From NCBI RefSeq assembly GCF_042186555.1, contig NC_133336.1:190246573-190310572 (forward strand): DNA of 64,000 nucleotides, in the 5' to 3' direction. Source of the stretch: Aquarana catesbeiana. Its lineage: Eukaryota > Chordata > Amphibia > Anura > Ranidae. The notes below the pieces were generated by a model, which worked only from the letters and a program-made list of their open reading frames with translations, did not search any database and was not told where the DNA came from. Shown in pieces: positions 11,330-21,492 of this stretch. Each line of letters begins with the position of its first letter. Position 1 is the first letter of the stretch. Made by a program: the position numbers and the translations under genes.

Positions 11330-11664
11330 TTACATTTTTATATGCCAATAAAGAATGATAATGATCCCAATTACAATAAATCCAGACAACACCAGTCGTA
11401 TAATGTTTGAGGTAGTATAATCCTTGGGAGTTTCCCCTTCTTGATTTCTATCTTCTTCTTTAGTTGGTTTTTTTGGGGTGGTATAACTTGAAGGAATTTC
11501 CCCTTCTGAATTTTTATCTTCTTCTTTTGGTTTGTTTGGGGTAGTATAACTCGGAGGAATTTCCCCTTCTGGATTTTTATCTTCTTCTTTTGGTCTGTTT
11601 AGGGTGGTATGATTCTTGGGAATGTTCCCTTCTGGATTTCTTCCGTCTTCTTTTGATGGTCTCC
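11330..11664 (-). CDS. Terminal exon of a leukocyte-receptor-like gene: repeated stalk plus transmembrane segment
   Basis: A splice acceptor (TTTTTTTTATATAG) at 11665 opens a phase-1 exon that runs to a stop at 11330. It encodes about 80 residues of Pro/Glu/Lys-rich stalk made of four 21-residue repeats of the type KEEDKNPEGEIPPSYTTPN. These are followed by KDYTTSNIIRLVLSGF and a hydrophobic stretch of about 20 residues, then a very short tail (YWHIKM). The D-Y-T-x-x-N-x-x-R-L pattern entering the membrane is typical of activating leukocyte receptors such as FCAR, GPVI and LILRA, where the Arg pairs with the FcR gamma chain. I infer a type I membrane receptor signalling through an adaptor. 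The open frame continues upstream of the acceptor to 11710, but that part overlaps the pyrimidine tract and is probably intronic. No Ig domain lies close by; the nearest on this strand is at 38701-38982, whose splice phase is compatible. Confidence 0.65.
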
Positions 11665-11710
11665 CTATATAAAAAAAATGAATGTGCAATATTTCTTTAA
11701 TTATACCCAT

Positions 11711-12157
11711 TTGTATTTATCATGACCAAACATCTTGCAATCTAATTTCCACACCACAGTCATATAAGCACACATTATAGTTATGTGTCGGTTAAAACTG
11801 TTCAACCTCTAGGTATGTCCTTGGGTTATAAGATGATCATAGAGCACCTTAAGGAGTCCCAAACATGGACACATGGAAACATGGAATCACTGGACATTGA
11901 AACATACAGACCCTATATAGGAATTTATCATGGCAAGACCAGAGAGGTAACATGTGAGCCACCACGCTTATAGCATAAGGTGTCAGGACTCCCCACACTG
12001 ACCAATCATATTTCTGCTGCTATGTTGGGTTTCTAACATTCTAGGGGTGGTTTCTTCTGTTAATGGGATCTCAATGTTGAGGATTGCAGAACTACATGTT
12101 GTTGTTGCAGAGGCCCAGGGAGGACTGGGAAGTTTGGGCCTGGGGAGCAAATACAAC
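11711..12157. other. No recognisable feature (intron candidate)
   Basis: Sequence between the receptor exon and the LTR nest. If the receptor gene extends to higher coordinates this is intron. No Ig-type exon is visible in it. Confidence 0.4.
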
Positions 12158-13094
12158 TGTAGCAAGGTCCTCGGCCTCCTTCAGTCTAATGGGAACCTCC
12201 AGGGCCAGAGATAGCTGACATCCTTCTGTATATGGTGGGTTGTGAGGCATAGTGGGTGCAAAGTGGTCAAAGTTATTGGGTGCCAGACACTTCTTGAATG
12301 CAAAAGAGACTTTATTTCTCTTGACAAACTTTTGGGGGAGAGAGGGTTAGGGCCAGGACACCCTTAAGTAGTTGTAAGTTTAATTGGCAGACCCCAAGAC
12401 TTCAATAGGAGGACAGCCATGCTGGAAAAGGTATCCAGCAAGACACCACATCTGCACGTGCAGGAACGCTGTTTCCTATGGCAATTTTAACTGTCTTTAA
12501 CATTTCCTAACACGAAGCGTAACAGTTCCTTCACTTTCACTACAATCACTCCTTGTAGTTATTCAGCCCACAGAGCTCCCGGTCTCCCACTAGACTAGAT
12601 GATTCACTGCCACTGAATCCCTTGAGCTCCTTCAATCTTCACAATGGCATCTTCCTCAAGCGTCACCCTGCCTCTCTGCTGGGTCCCTAGCTTGGCACTC
12701 CAGATACCTCTCAAGCTTCACCCCACTGGCCTGCTCGGTCCCTGGTTTGACACACAAGCAGGCATGTACTGGCCATCGGGACTACCGGGAGATTCCCGGT
12801 GGGCCGATGGCTCAGTGGGCCAGTCAGGTGCGGTCCTGGAGCCGCTCCTCTCTGACAGTGAGTGATCGCAATTTCACTCCTGTCAGGAGGAGCAGCTTCC
12901 GTCATATGCTGGAGAGAGCATTAGGCTTTCTGCTCCCTCCAGCCTGCAGGGTGAGATAGACCAACGGCAGACTTTCCTTCCTCTGTCCCCTATCACTTGT
13001 TATCACATGACTGGAGAGAGGAAAGAGGAGCGAGAATCTGCCTTCAAAACTGTGAGTACATGTGGGAGGGAGAGGAGAGGGAGGACACACTGAT

Positions 13095-15648
13095 GTGAAG
13101 GGAGCTGCTGGTGAGGACTCTCTGATGTAAGGGGGACGCTGTTGAGGACACTATGATGTAAGGGGGACGCCGTTGGGGACACTCTGATGTAAGGGGGACG
13201 CTGTTGGGGACACTCTGATGTAAGGGGGACGCTGTTGGGAACACTATGATGTAAGGGGGACACTGTTGGGGACACTATGATGTAAGGGGGATGCTGTTGG
13301 GACACTGTGATGTAAGGGGGACTCTGTTGGGGACACTGTGATGTAAGGGGGACGCTGTTGGGGACACTCTGATGTAAGGGGGACGCTGTTGGGGACACTC
13401 TGATGTAAGAGGGACGCTGTTGGGGACATTCTGATGTAAGGGGGATGCTGTTGGGGACACTCTGATGTAAGGGGGACGCTGTTGGGGACACTATGATGTA
13501 AGGGGGACGCTGTTGGGGACACTATGATGTAAGGGGGATGCTGTTGGGGACACTCTGATGTAAGGGGGATGCTGTTGGGGACATTTTGATGTAAGGGGGA
13601 CGCTGTTGGGGACATTCTGATGTAAGGGGGATGCTGTTGGGGACACTCTGATGTAAGGGGGACGCTGTTGGGGACACTATGATGTAAGGGGGATGCTGTT
13701 GGGGACACTCGGATGTAAGGGGGATGCTGTTGGGGACACTCTGATGTAAGGGGGATGCTGTTGGGGACACTCTGATGTAAGGGGGATGCTGTTAGGGACA
13801 CTATGATGTAAGGGGGGCGCTGTTGGGAACACTGTGATGTAAGGGGGACGCTGTTGGGGACACTGTGATGTAAGGTGGACGCTGTTGGGGACACTCTGAT
13901 GTAAGGGGGACACTGTTGGGGACACTCTGATGTAAGGGGGACTCTTTGATGGGGAATCTGATGTAAAGTGGACTGCTGATTGGGAATCTCTGATGTAAGG
14001 GGGACGCTGTTGGGGACACTCTAATGTAAGGGGGACACTGTTGGGGACACTCTGATGTAAGGGGGACGCTGTTGGGGACACTCTGATGTAAGTGGGACGC
14101 TGTTGGGGACACTCTGATGTAAGGGGGACACTTTTGGGGACACTCTGATGTCAGGGAGACGCTGTTGGGGACACTCTGATGTAAGGGGAACGCTGTTGGG
14201 GACACACTGTTGTAAGGGGGACGCTGTTGGGGACACTCTGATGTAAGGGGGATGCTGTTGGGGACACTCTGATGTAAGGGGGACGCTGTTGGGGACACTC
14301 TGATGTAAGGGGGACGCAGTTGGGGACACTCTGATGTAAGGGGGATGCTCTTGGGGACACTCTGATGTAAGGGGGATGCTGTTGGGGACACTGTGATGTA
14401 AGGGGGACGCTGTTGGGGACACTCTGATGTAAGGGGGACACTGTTGGGGACACTCGGATGTAAGGGGGATGCTGTTGGGGACACTCTGATGTAAGGGGGA
14501 TGCTGTTGGAGACACTCTGATGTAAGGGGGATGCTGTTACGGACACTATGATGTAAGGGGGGCGCTGTTGGGAACACTGTGATGTAAGGGGGACGCTGTT
14601 GGGGACACTGTGATGTAAGGTGGACGCTGTTGGGGACACTCTGATGTAAGGGGGACACTGTTGGGGACACTCTGATGTAAGGGGGACTCTTTGATGGGGA
14701 CTCTGATGTAAAGTGGACTGCTGATTGGGAATCTCTGATGTAAGGGGGACGCTGTTGGGGACACTCTAATGTAAGGGGGACACTGTTGGGGACACTCTGA
14801 TGTAAGGGGGACGCTGTTGGGGACACTCTGATGTAAGTGGGACGCTGTTGGGGACACTCTGATGTAAGGGGGACACTTTTGGGGACACTCTGATGTCAGG
14901 GAGACGCTGTTGGGGACACTCTGATGTAAGGGGAACGCTGTTGGGGACACACTGTTGTAAGGGGGACGCTGTTGGGGACACTCTGATGTAAGGGGGATGC
15001 TGTTGGGGACACTCTGATGTAAGGGGGACGCTGTTGGGGACACTCTGATGTAAGGGGGACGCAGTTGGGGACACTCTGATGTAAGGGGGATGCTCTTGGG
15101 GACACTCTGATGTAAGGGGGATGCTGTTGGGGACACTGTGATGTAAGGGGGACGCTGTTGGGGACACTCTGATGTAAGGGGGACACTGTTGGGGACACTC
15201 TGATATAAGGGGGACTCTCTGATGGGGACTCTGATGTAAAGTGGACTGCTGATTGGGACTCTCTGATGTAAGGGGGACGCTGTTGGGGACACTCTGATGT
15301 AAGGGGGACGCTGTTGGGGACACTCTGATGTAAGGGGGATGCTGTTGGGGACACTCTGATGTAAGGGGGACTCTGTTGGGGACACTCTGATGTAAGGGGG
15401 ACGCTGTTGGGGACACTCTGATGTAAGGGAGATGCTGTTGGGGACACTCTGATGTAAGGGGGATGCTGTTGGGAACACTCTGATGTAAGGGGGATGCTGT
15501 TGGGGACACTCTGTTGTAAGGGGGACGCTGTTGGGGACACTCTGATGTAAGGGGGATGCTGTTGGGGGCACTCTGATGTAAGGGAGACGCTGTTGGGGAC
15601 ACTCTGATGTAAGGGGGATGCTGTTGGGGACACTCTGATGTACGGGGG
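13095..15648. repeat. 31-bp minisatellite, about 80 units, with 745-bp higher-order repeat
   Basis: The unit is close to CTCTGATGTAAGGGGGACGC plus TGTTGGGGACA (31 bp). Variant blocks containing GACTCTTTGATGGGGA recur at 13941 and 14686, exactly 745 bp (24 units) apart, and a related block is at 15214, showing a large tandem duplication inside the array. The array resumes at 21408-21492 after the chromovirus. The unit lacks stop codons in all three minus-strand frames, so long Pro/Ser/His-rich open frames arise; they are not genes. Confidence 0.9.
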
Positions 15649-16375
15649 TGTCAGGTCTCTCACTTACCAGACCGGTGAGTCCACTTGTGCAGAGGGTAGG
15701 CTCCCTTACGTATCCGACTTGTGACCCCTGGTAGAGCAGACAGGAAGCACACGAGTGTGGAGTGGTATGAGAGCCTGTGCAGGAGTCCGTATTTCAAGAG
15801 CTAGCAGTCTTCAGACAGCAGGTGATAGTCAGAGGCACAGGCAACGGATGTTGAGCAGGAGCTAAAGACAGGTCAATGCACAGGCTGGGTTTGGCAACAG
15901 GCGGGCAGCAGAGGTACAGGAGGAGCAGGCAGAAGCGAGGTCAAAACAAGCCGGGGTCAGATGCAGGCGGAGGTCAGAAGAATCCAAAGGCAAGCCGGGT
16001 CGTCAATAGATCAGGAACTCAGGAACTCAGGAACACAGGAACTAGGAACAGGAAACAGGAAACAGGAAACAGGAACTAGGCACAGAGCTGTTGATCAGGC
16101 AGCACCGATCAGAGATAACAGCAGACCTAAATAGGCTGATTGGTGCCAAACGCCGCACTCGTGCACGCGCCGATACGCACAGACGCCCGCGCACCCGCAC
16201 GCGCCCGAGCGCGCCCCCGGACACCAGCGCGCACACCAGCACCACCATGCACAACGCGGCCAGCCAGATTAGACGCGCCAATGCCCCCAGAAGCACGCGC
16301 CCCAGCACGCACAGGAACGCACGCACCAACGCGCCCCGGCGCGCACCGACGCCCAACCAGGTAACCTCTCTGACA
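15649..16375 (-). repeat. Chromovirus 3' LTR
   Basis: 727 bp, TGTCAGGTCTCTC to CTCTCTGACA. It has a short GGAAACA tandem run near 16050 that is longer than in the other LTR. The minus-strand polypurine tract (GAGGAGGGGGCAC) abuts it at 16376-16388. Confidence 0.9.
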
Positions 16376-16434
16376 GTGCCCCCTCCTCAAGGGCAGACTC
16401 CGGATGCCCAGCTGGGCCAACTTTGAGGCATGAG

Positions 16435-16576
16435 AAACTTTGAATGACTGCAAGAGCTCTCTGGCATGCAAGTTGCTTTCTGGCTCCCATGAGTTGTCTT
16501 CAGGCCCATAGCCCTTCCACTTTACGAGGTATTGGGTTTGGTTGCATCTTCTTCTGCAATCTAAAATTGCCTCCAC
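16435..16576 (-). pseudogene. Chromodomain at the C-terminus of pol
   Basis: The translation contains QYLVKWKGYGPEDNSWEPES, the classic chromodomain core with the aromatic Y-x-V-K-W-K-G-Y and W-E-P features. In chromoviruses this module binds histone marks and steers integration. It is out of frame with the integrase just upstream because of an indel near 16577, so it is part of a broken polyprotein. Its open frame runs past the polypurine tract into the LTR. Confidence 0.85.
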
Positions 16577-16577
16577 C

Positions 16578-17648
16578 TCAAACTCCTCTTCGCCTAACTA
16601 GGATAGGCTTGGGTGGACCGATACTACGGCCAACAAAGGAATTGGGAGTAACCGATTTCAAAAGAGACACGTGGAAGACTGGATGTATCTTCAGGGAATT
16701 AGGCAGGTCAAGTTCATAGGCCACGTTGTTAATCTTCCTCTTAACCAAGAAAGGACCCAAGTACTTAGGGCCTAGTTTTCTGGACGGACAGGCCAACTTC
16801 AGGTTAGCGGTGGATAACCAAACTGGGTTGCCGGGTTCCAAGACAAGCTCTCCACGCCTCTTCCTGTCGAACATCTTCTTGTAGTATTCCTGAGCCTTGG
16901 CCATGGTGTCCTGTAGTAGTTTATTGTTTGTTGAAAAGAAATCCAAAGTTTCAGACACTGCAGGGACGGAGCATTCGGGTATTGACCCTGGCAAAAAGGA
17001 CAGATGGAAGCCGTAATTAGCATAGAATGGTGTTTGATTGGTAGCTGAGTGCAATGAATTATTGTAAGAGAACTCTGCGATAGGGAGCAGGGAGGCCCAA
17101 TCGTCCTGGGAGAATGCAGAAAAACAGCGGAGATATTGCTCCAAGGTCTGATTCGTCCTTTCAGTTTGCCCATTTGACTGGGGATGATAGGCCGAGGAGA
17201 ATGCTAATTCAATTTCCAAGGAGCCACAGAGGGCTTTCCAGAATCTGGAGGTGAACTGGGCACCACGGTCAGAAACTATGTTCGTTGGCACTCCATGTAA
17301 TCTGATAATTTCTCTGATAAAGATAGTTGCTGTTTCCATAGCCGAGGGGGTACCCTTCATGGGAAGGAAATGGGCCATCTTAGACAGCCTATCTACCACA
17401 ACACCGATGGAAGAAAACCCTTCTGATGGGGGGAGTTCAACGATGAAGTCCATTGAAATCATGATCCACGGCCTCTCTGGGACCGGTAAAGGTTTTAACA
17501 GACCCCACGTCCTTGCCCGGCTATTCTTGCTTCTGGCACAGGTATTAAAAGAATCAACATACTCCTTGCAATCTTTAACAAGATGAGGCCACCAGAAGGT
17601 ACGTTGTACTAGATCGATTGTTTTTCGTGAGCCAAAGTGTCCAGCCAA
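16578..17648 (-). pseudogene. Chromovirus integrase region
   Basis: About 356 codons are open. The zinc-binding N-terminus (HFGSRKTIDLVQRTFWWP) is followed by NTCARSK, where the first of the two expected cysteines is Phe. The catalytic triad is readable: Asp in SMDFIVELP, Asp in VSDRGAQFTS and Glu in NGQTERTNQ. A GPF-type module (KYLGPFLVKRKINNVAYELD) precedes the chromodomain. The segment is separated from the upstream RNase H frame and from the chromodomain by frameshifts, so no functional integrase is encoded. Confidence 0.85.
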
Positions 17649-17655
17649 CTTGTGA

Positions 17656-18300
17656 TCATGGCAACACCTGTACTTTTAGCTCCTCAGGGACCACAATTTT
17701 GTTTTCATACCAAAACAGCCCATCTTTGGCACGAGCTTCAGCAGGTGGTGTCATTCCCATAGAGGCCTGTCTAATTTGAGAGACAAGATCTTCTTGAAGC
17801 AGCAGGAAATTCCCAGAAGGGAGGATGGTGTCTGGAGGTAGGGCTTTTTCTGAGTCGTGGAACATGCGAGAGAGTGCGTCAGACTTGACATTCTTGGATC
17901 CGGGTCTGTAGGTAATGTGGAATTGGAATCGCAAAAAAAAAAGTGCCCATCTGGCCTGCCGAGGTTTTAGTCTCTTAGCCGTTCTCAGGTATTCTAAATT
18001 TTTATGGTCTGTGTAGACCAAAATGGGGTGAGCAGCACCCTCCAGAAGATAACACCATTCTTCTAAAGCTGCTTTGATGGCTAGAAGTTCCCGATCTCCC
18101 ACGTCGTAATTCCTTTCTGAAGATGAAAGTTTACGTGAGAAAAACCCCACAGGGTACAGGAGAGCTTTGGCGCCTTGCCTTTGCGAGAGCACAGCTCCTA
18201 CCGCAATTTTCGGATGCGTCAACTTCCAATACGAAAGGTAGAGCTGGATTGGGATGTTTAAGAATGGTGGCTGAGGTAAACAAAGCCTTGAGTTCTTCAA
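17656..18300 (-). pseudogene. Chromovirus RNase H region
   Basis: Contains the hallmarks of Ty3/gypsy RNase [32 protein letters not shown] and a terminal NVKSDALSR. It is out of frame with the preceding reverse transcriptase because of a one-base insertion near 18205, and with the integrase because of an indel near 17660. Confidence 0.85.
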
Positions 18301-19630
18301 AGGTCAGCTGCGCCTTAGGAGTCCAGCAAAACCGGGTCCCTTGTCTGATGAGTTCAGTGATGGGGGTTATTATCGAAGAAAATCCTTTGATGAACTTCCT
18401 ATAGAAATTGGCGAAGCCAATAAAGCGCTGTACTCCTTTCTTATCTACAGGTGCAGGCCAATCCAGGATAGTGGATACTTTTTGAGGGTCCATCTTGATA
18501 CCCTCGGGAGAGATGACCAGGCCTAGAAACTGAATAGATTGGAGCTCAAACTCACATTTTTCAAGTTTGGCATAAAGCCCATGTTGCCTGAGTCGGGTAA
18601 GTACGTTTCGTACATGTCTGCGGTGGTCGATCAGGGAAGCGGAAAAAAACAGAATATCGCCCAGATAGACTATGACGTACAGGTCCAGAAAGTCACGGAA
18701 GACATCATTAACGAAGTGTTGGAAGGTGGCTGGCGCATTACACAGGCCAAAGGGCATGACGAGGTACTCAAAGTGACCGAATCCAGTACGAAAAGCCGTC
18801 TTCCACTCGTCCCCCTCTCCTATGCGGATCAAATTGTAGGCTCCGCGGAGATCCAACTTGGTGAAAACTGTAGCGGACCCCAATCTTTGAAACAGTTCAG
18901 GTACTAAGGGTAGCGGATATCTGTTTTTTATGGTAATTTTATTTAATTCCCGGTAGTCGATGCAGGGATGTAGGGAGTGATCCTTCTTCTCAACGAAGAA
19001 GATGCCCGCACCTGCAGGAGATGTGGAGGGGCGAATGAATCCCTTCTTTAGGTTTTCATCGATATAGGTTTTCAGGGTGCCCAGCTCCTGCTCAGTTAAA
19101 GGAAAAATCCTTCCGAAGGGAACTTCAGTTCCGGGTAAGAGTTCTATTGGGCAGTCATAGGGCCTGTGTACCGGGAGAGTCTCTGCCCCCTTCTTGCTGA
19201 ACACATCCAGGAAATCCCGGTAGGGCTCGGGAAGGGATTGGTAAAGCTTGGTATCAGAGTCTAAGCAAAGGCACTGAGATGGTGTAATGGGTGTTCCCAG
19301 TAGACAGTGTTGTTTGCAGTAATTGGAGAGAAACTGAATCTTTCCTGTGGACCAGTCGATGCTGGGATTGTGAGCTTGCAGCCAAGGCATTCCTAGGATA
19401 ATTGGAAAGAGGGGAGAGGAGATGACATCCAGGCATAAGAATTCCTGATGTTCCGGGCCAATAGTGGCCAGTAAAGGAACGGTCTCCTGGGTAACTGGTC
19501 CGGAGCTGAGGGTGGAACCGTCTGCTAAGAATACTGCAAGTCCCTGGGCCTTGGGTTGGAGAGGAATACTATGGTTATCAACAAAGGTTTGGTCAATGAA
19601 GCCGCTGCATGCTCCTGAGTCAACAGTACT
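18205..19630 (-). pseudogene. Chromovirus protease and reverse transcriptase
   Basis: Starts with an aspartic-protease motif (VDSGACSGFID, 19621 downward), then the reverse transcriptase with RPYDCPIELLPG, a GFIRPSTSPAGAGIFFVEKK block, PFGLCNAPATFQ and the thumb region. The active-site motif reads YLGD instead of the usual Y-x-D-D (the Gly codon is at 18659-18661), which should abolish polymerase activity. The protease frame is offset from gag by one base near 19622, most simply a single-base deletion, although a frameshift signal between gag and pol cannot be excluded. The frame runs into a stop soon after 18205. Confidence 0.9.
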
Positions 19631-20673
19631 GGGATGTTCCTTCCAGGAAGCTGTAACATAACAGAAAGTGTCAAATGGTTACCAGATCTGGGTAAGACAG
19701 GTGCACATAAAGAAGAGGACGGCAGGCACTTACGTCTCTTGTTGGGGCAGGCCCTCACAAAATGTCCTTGTTCTCCGCAGTACAGACACAAATTGAGCGT
19801 ACGTCTGCGCGTCTTTTCTTCTGGGGTCAGGGATGGACGGAGCAGACCGAGCTGCATGGGTTCTGGAGCTTCTGTGGCTGGAGCAGAAGAGGCGGGAGGA
19901 ACTTGATTCGGAGCACTAGGAACCCTGGGCAACATCCAAGTGGGACGTGGGTGGCTAATGGAATTCTCCGAACGTCTCTTTCTCAGACGGCGGTCAATCT
20001 GGATTGACAAGTTTATGAGCTCATCCAGCGTCTGAGGTATCCCAACACGTGCCAGTTCATCTTTTAGGGGATCAGATAACCCCAACCGATATTGGTGACG
20101 CAAGGCAGTGTCATTCCACTCTGTATCAGAGCTCCAATGTCTGAACTCTACGGCGTAGTCTTCGGCCGCTCTGCGACCTTGCTGCAGTGAGTGCAAGGCG
20201 GCTTCGGCAGTAGCCTTTAGTTGGGGGTCCTCGTATAGCTGAGACATTGCTAGGAAGAGGTCATCCAAGGAATGCAGAGATCTGGATTTTTGCTCCAGTA
20301 AACGGTGAGCCCAAGTTTGAGGCTCGCCGGTCAGTAGTGATATGACGAACCCCACCTTTGTGGCTTCCAGAGAAAACGTGCGGGGTTGTAAGGCAAAATA
20401 CAGTTCACATGCGTTGCGGAATGCCCGGTACTTGCAACGTTCTCCAGAGAACTTTTCGGGTGTGGGTACCCTGGGCTCCGGGGGGAGCATTACTACAGAG
20501 GGTGCTGCGGAAGGGCCGGCAGACGCTGCTCCTTGAGGAGATGCTGAGAGGGCCTGGACTTGTCCCTCTAATCTGGTATAGCCTTCTTGTAGGCTTTTGA
20601 CTGCCTGGGTGAGGCCCGCTAGGTGCCTACAGAGTTCATCCATGGGGGAGGCCCCCTGCCCGGACTCGGTCAT
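19525..20673 (-). pseudogene. Chromovirus gag with CCHC zinc knuckle
   Basis: 382 codons starting at an ATG (20673-20671) only 13 nt downstream of the 5' LTR. The N-terminus can form a coiled coil (residues about 10-45), the middle carries the capsid-like domain (FRNACELYFALQP, LLEQKSRSLHSLDD), and a CX2CX4HX4C zinc knuckle (CLYCGEQGHFVRAC) lies near residue 300. The natural gag end is obscured because the last 35 or so codons are the protease region read out of frame. Confidence 0.85.
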
Positions 20674-20674
20674 G

Positions 20675-20684
20675 GCTGCCTGAT
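20675..20684 (-). promoter_or_regulatory. Predicted self-primer binding site of the chromovirus
   Basis: Two bases inside the 5' LTR the RNA-sense sequence is ATCAGGCAGC, not a tRNA-type TGG sequence. It is perfectly complementary to GCTGCCTGAT in the LTR at 21135-21126, which lies about 30 bp downstream of a TATA-like box. This is the arrangement of Tf1/sushi elements, where the 5' end of the transcript primes its own reverse transcription. Confidence 0.7.
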
Positions 20685-20686
20685 AC

Positions 20687-21407
20687 TGTCAGGTCTCTCA
20701 CTTACCAGACCGGTGAGTCCATTTGGGCAGAGGGTAGGCTCCCTTACGTATTCGACTTGTGACCCCTGGTAGAGCAGACAGGAAGCACACGAGTGCGGAG
20801 TGGTATGAGAGCCTGTGCAGGAGTCCGTATTTCAAGAGCTAGCAGTCTTCAGACAGCAGGTGATAGTCAGAGGCACAGGCAACGGATGTTGAGCAGGAGC
20901 TAAAGACAGGTCAATGCACAGGCTGGGTTTGGCAACAGGCGGGCAGCAGAGGCACAGGAGGAGCAGGCAGAAGCGAGGTCAAAACAAGCCGGGGTCAGAT
21001 GCAGGCGGAGGTCAGAAGAATCCAAAGGCAAGCCGGGTCGTCAACAGATCAGGAACTCAGGAACTCAGGAACTCAGGAACACAGGAACTAGGAACAGGAA
21101 ACAGGAACTAGGCACAGAGCTGTTGATCAGGCAGCACCGATCAGAGATAACAGCAGACCTAAATAGGCCGATTGGTGCCAAACGCCGCGCTCGTGCGCGC
21201 GCCGATACGCACAGACGCCCGTGCACCCGCACGCGCCCGAGCGGGCCCCTGGACACCGGCGCGCATACCAGCACCACCATGCACAACGCGGCCAGCCAGA
21301 TTAGACGCGCCAGTGCCCCCAGAAGCACGCGCCCCAGCACGCACAGGAATGCGCGCACCAAGGCGCCCCGGCGCGCACCGACGCCCAACCAGGTAACCTC
21401 TCTGACA
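20687..21407 (-). repeat. Chromovirus 5' LTR
   Basis: 721 bp with the same ends as the 3' LTR. Read on the minus strand it has CCAAT (21174-21170), a TATA-like TATTTA (21165-21160) and a predicted transcript start at 21135, giving U3 of about 270 bp and R-U5 of about 450 bp. Confidence 0.85.
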
Positions 21408-21492
21408 GGGGGATGCTCTTGGGGACACTCTGATGTAAGGGGGACGCTGTTGGGGACACTCTGATGTAAGGGGGACGCTGTTGGGGACACTT
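21408..21492. repeat. Remainder of the 31-bp minisatellite
   Basis: Continues the 13095-15648 array in phase after the chromovirus, beginning with the second copy of the GGGGG target duplication. Confidence 0.85.

Larger units (their letters stand above)
15649..21407 (-). mobile_element. Ty3/gypsy chromovirus (sushi/Tf1-like), degenerate
   Basis: A full-length LTR retrotransposon on the minus strand inserted into a minisatellite unit, with GGGGG on both sides (15644-15648 and 21408-21412). The order on the minus strand is 5' LTR, gag, protease, reverse transcriptase, RNase H, integrase, chromodomain, 3' LTR; the C-terminal chromodomain defines chromoviruses. The reading frame is broken at least four times and two catalytic or metal-binding residues are missing, so this copy is inactive. 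By eye the two LTRs differ at roughly twenty positions plus small indels, around 3%, suggesting an insertion of moderate age. Confidence 0.9.

Noticed and set aside
13003..15663. Long minus-strand open frames rich in Pro/Ser/His with 31-residue periodicity
   Set aside because: They are open in all three frames because the 31-bp unit has no minus-strand stop; no domain, no splice context, and the array is interrupted by a transposon.
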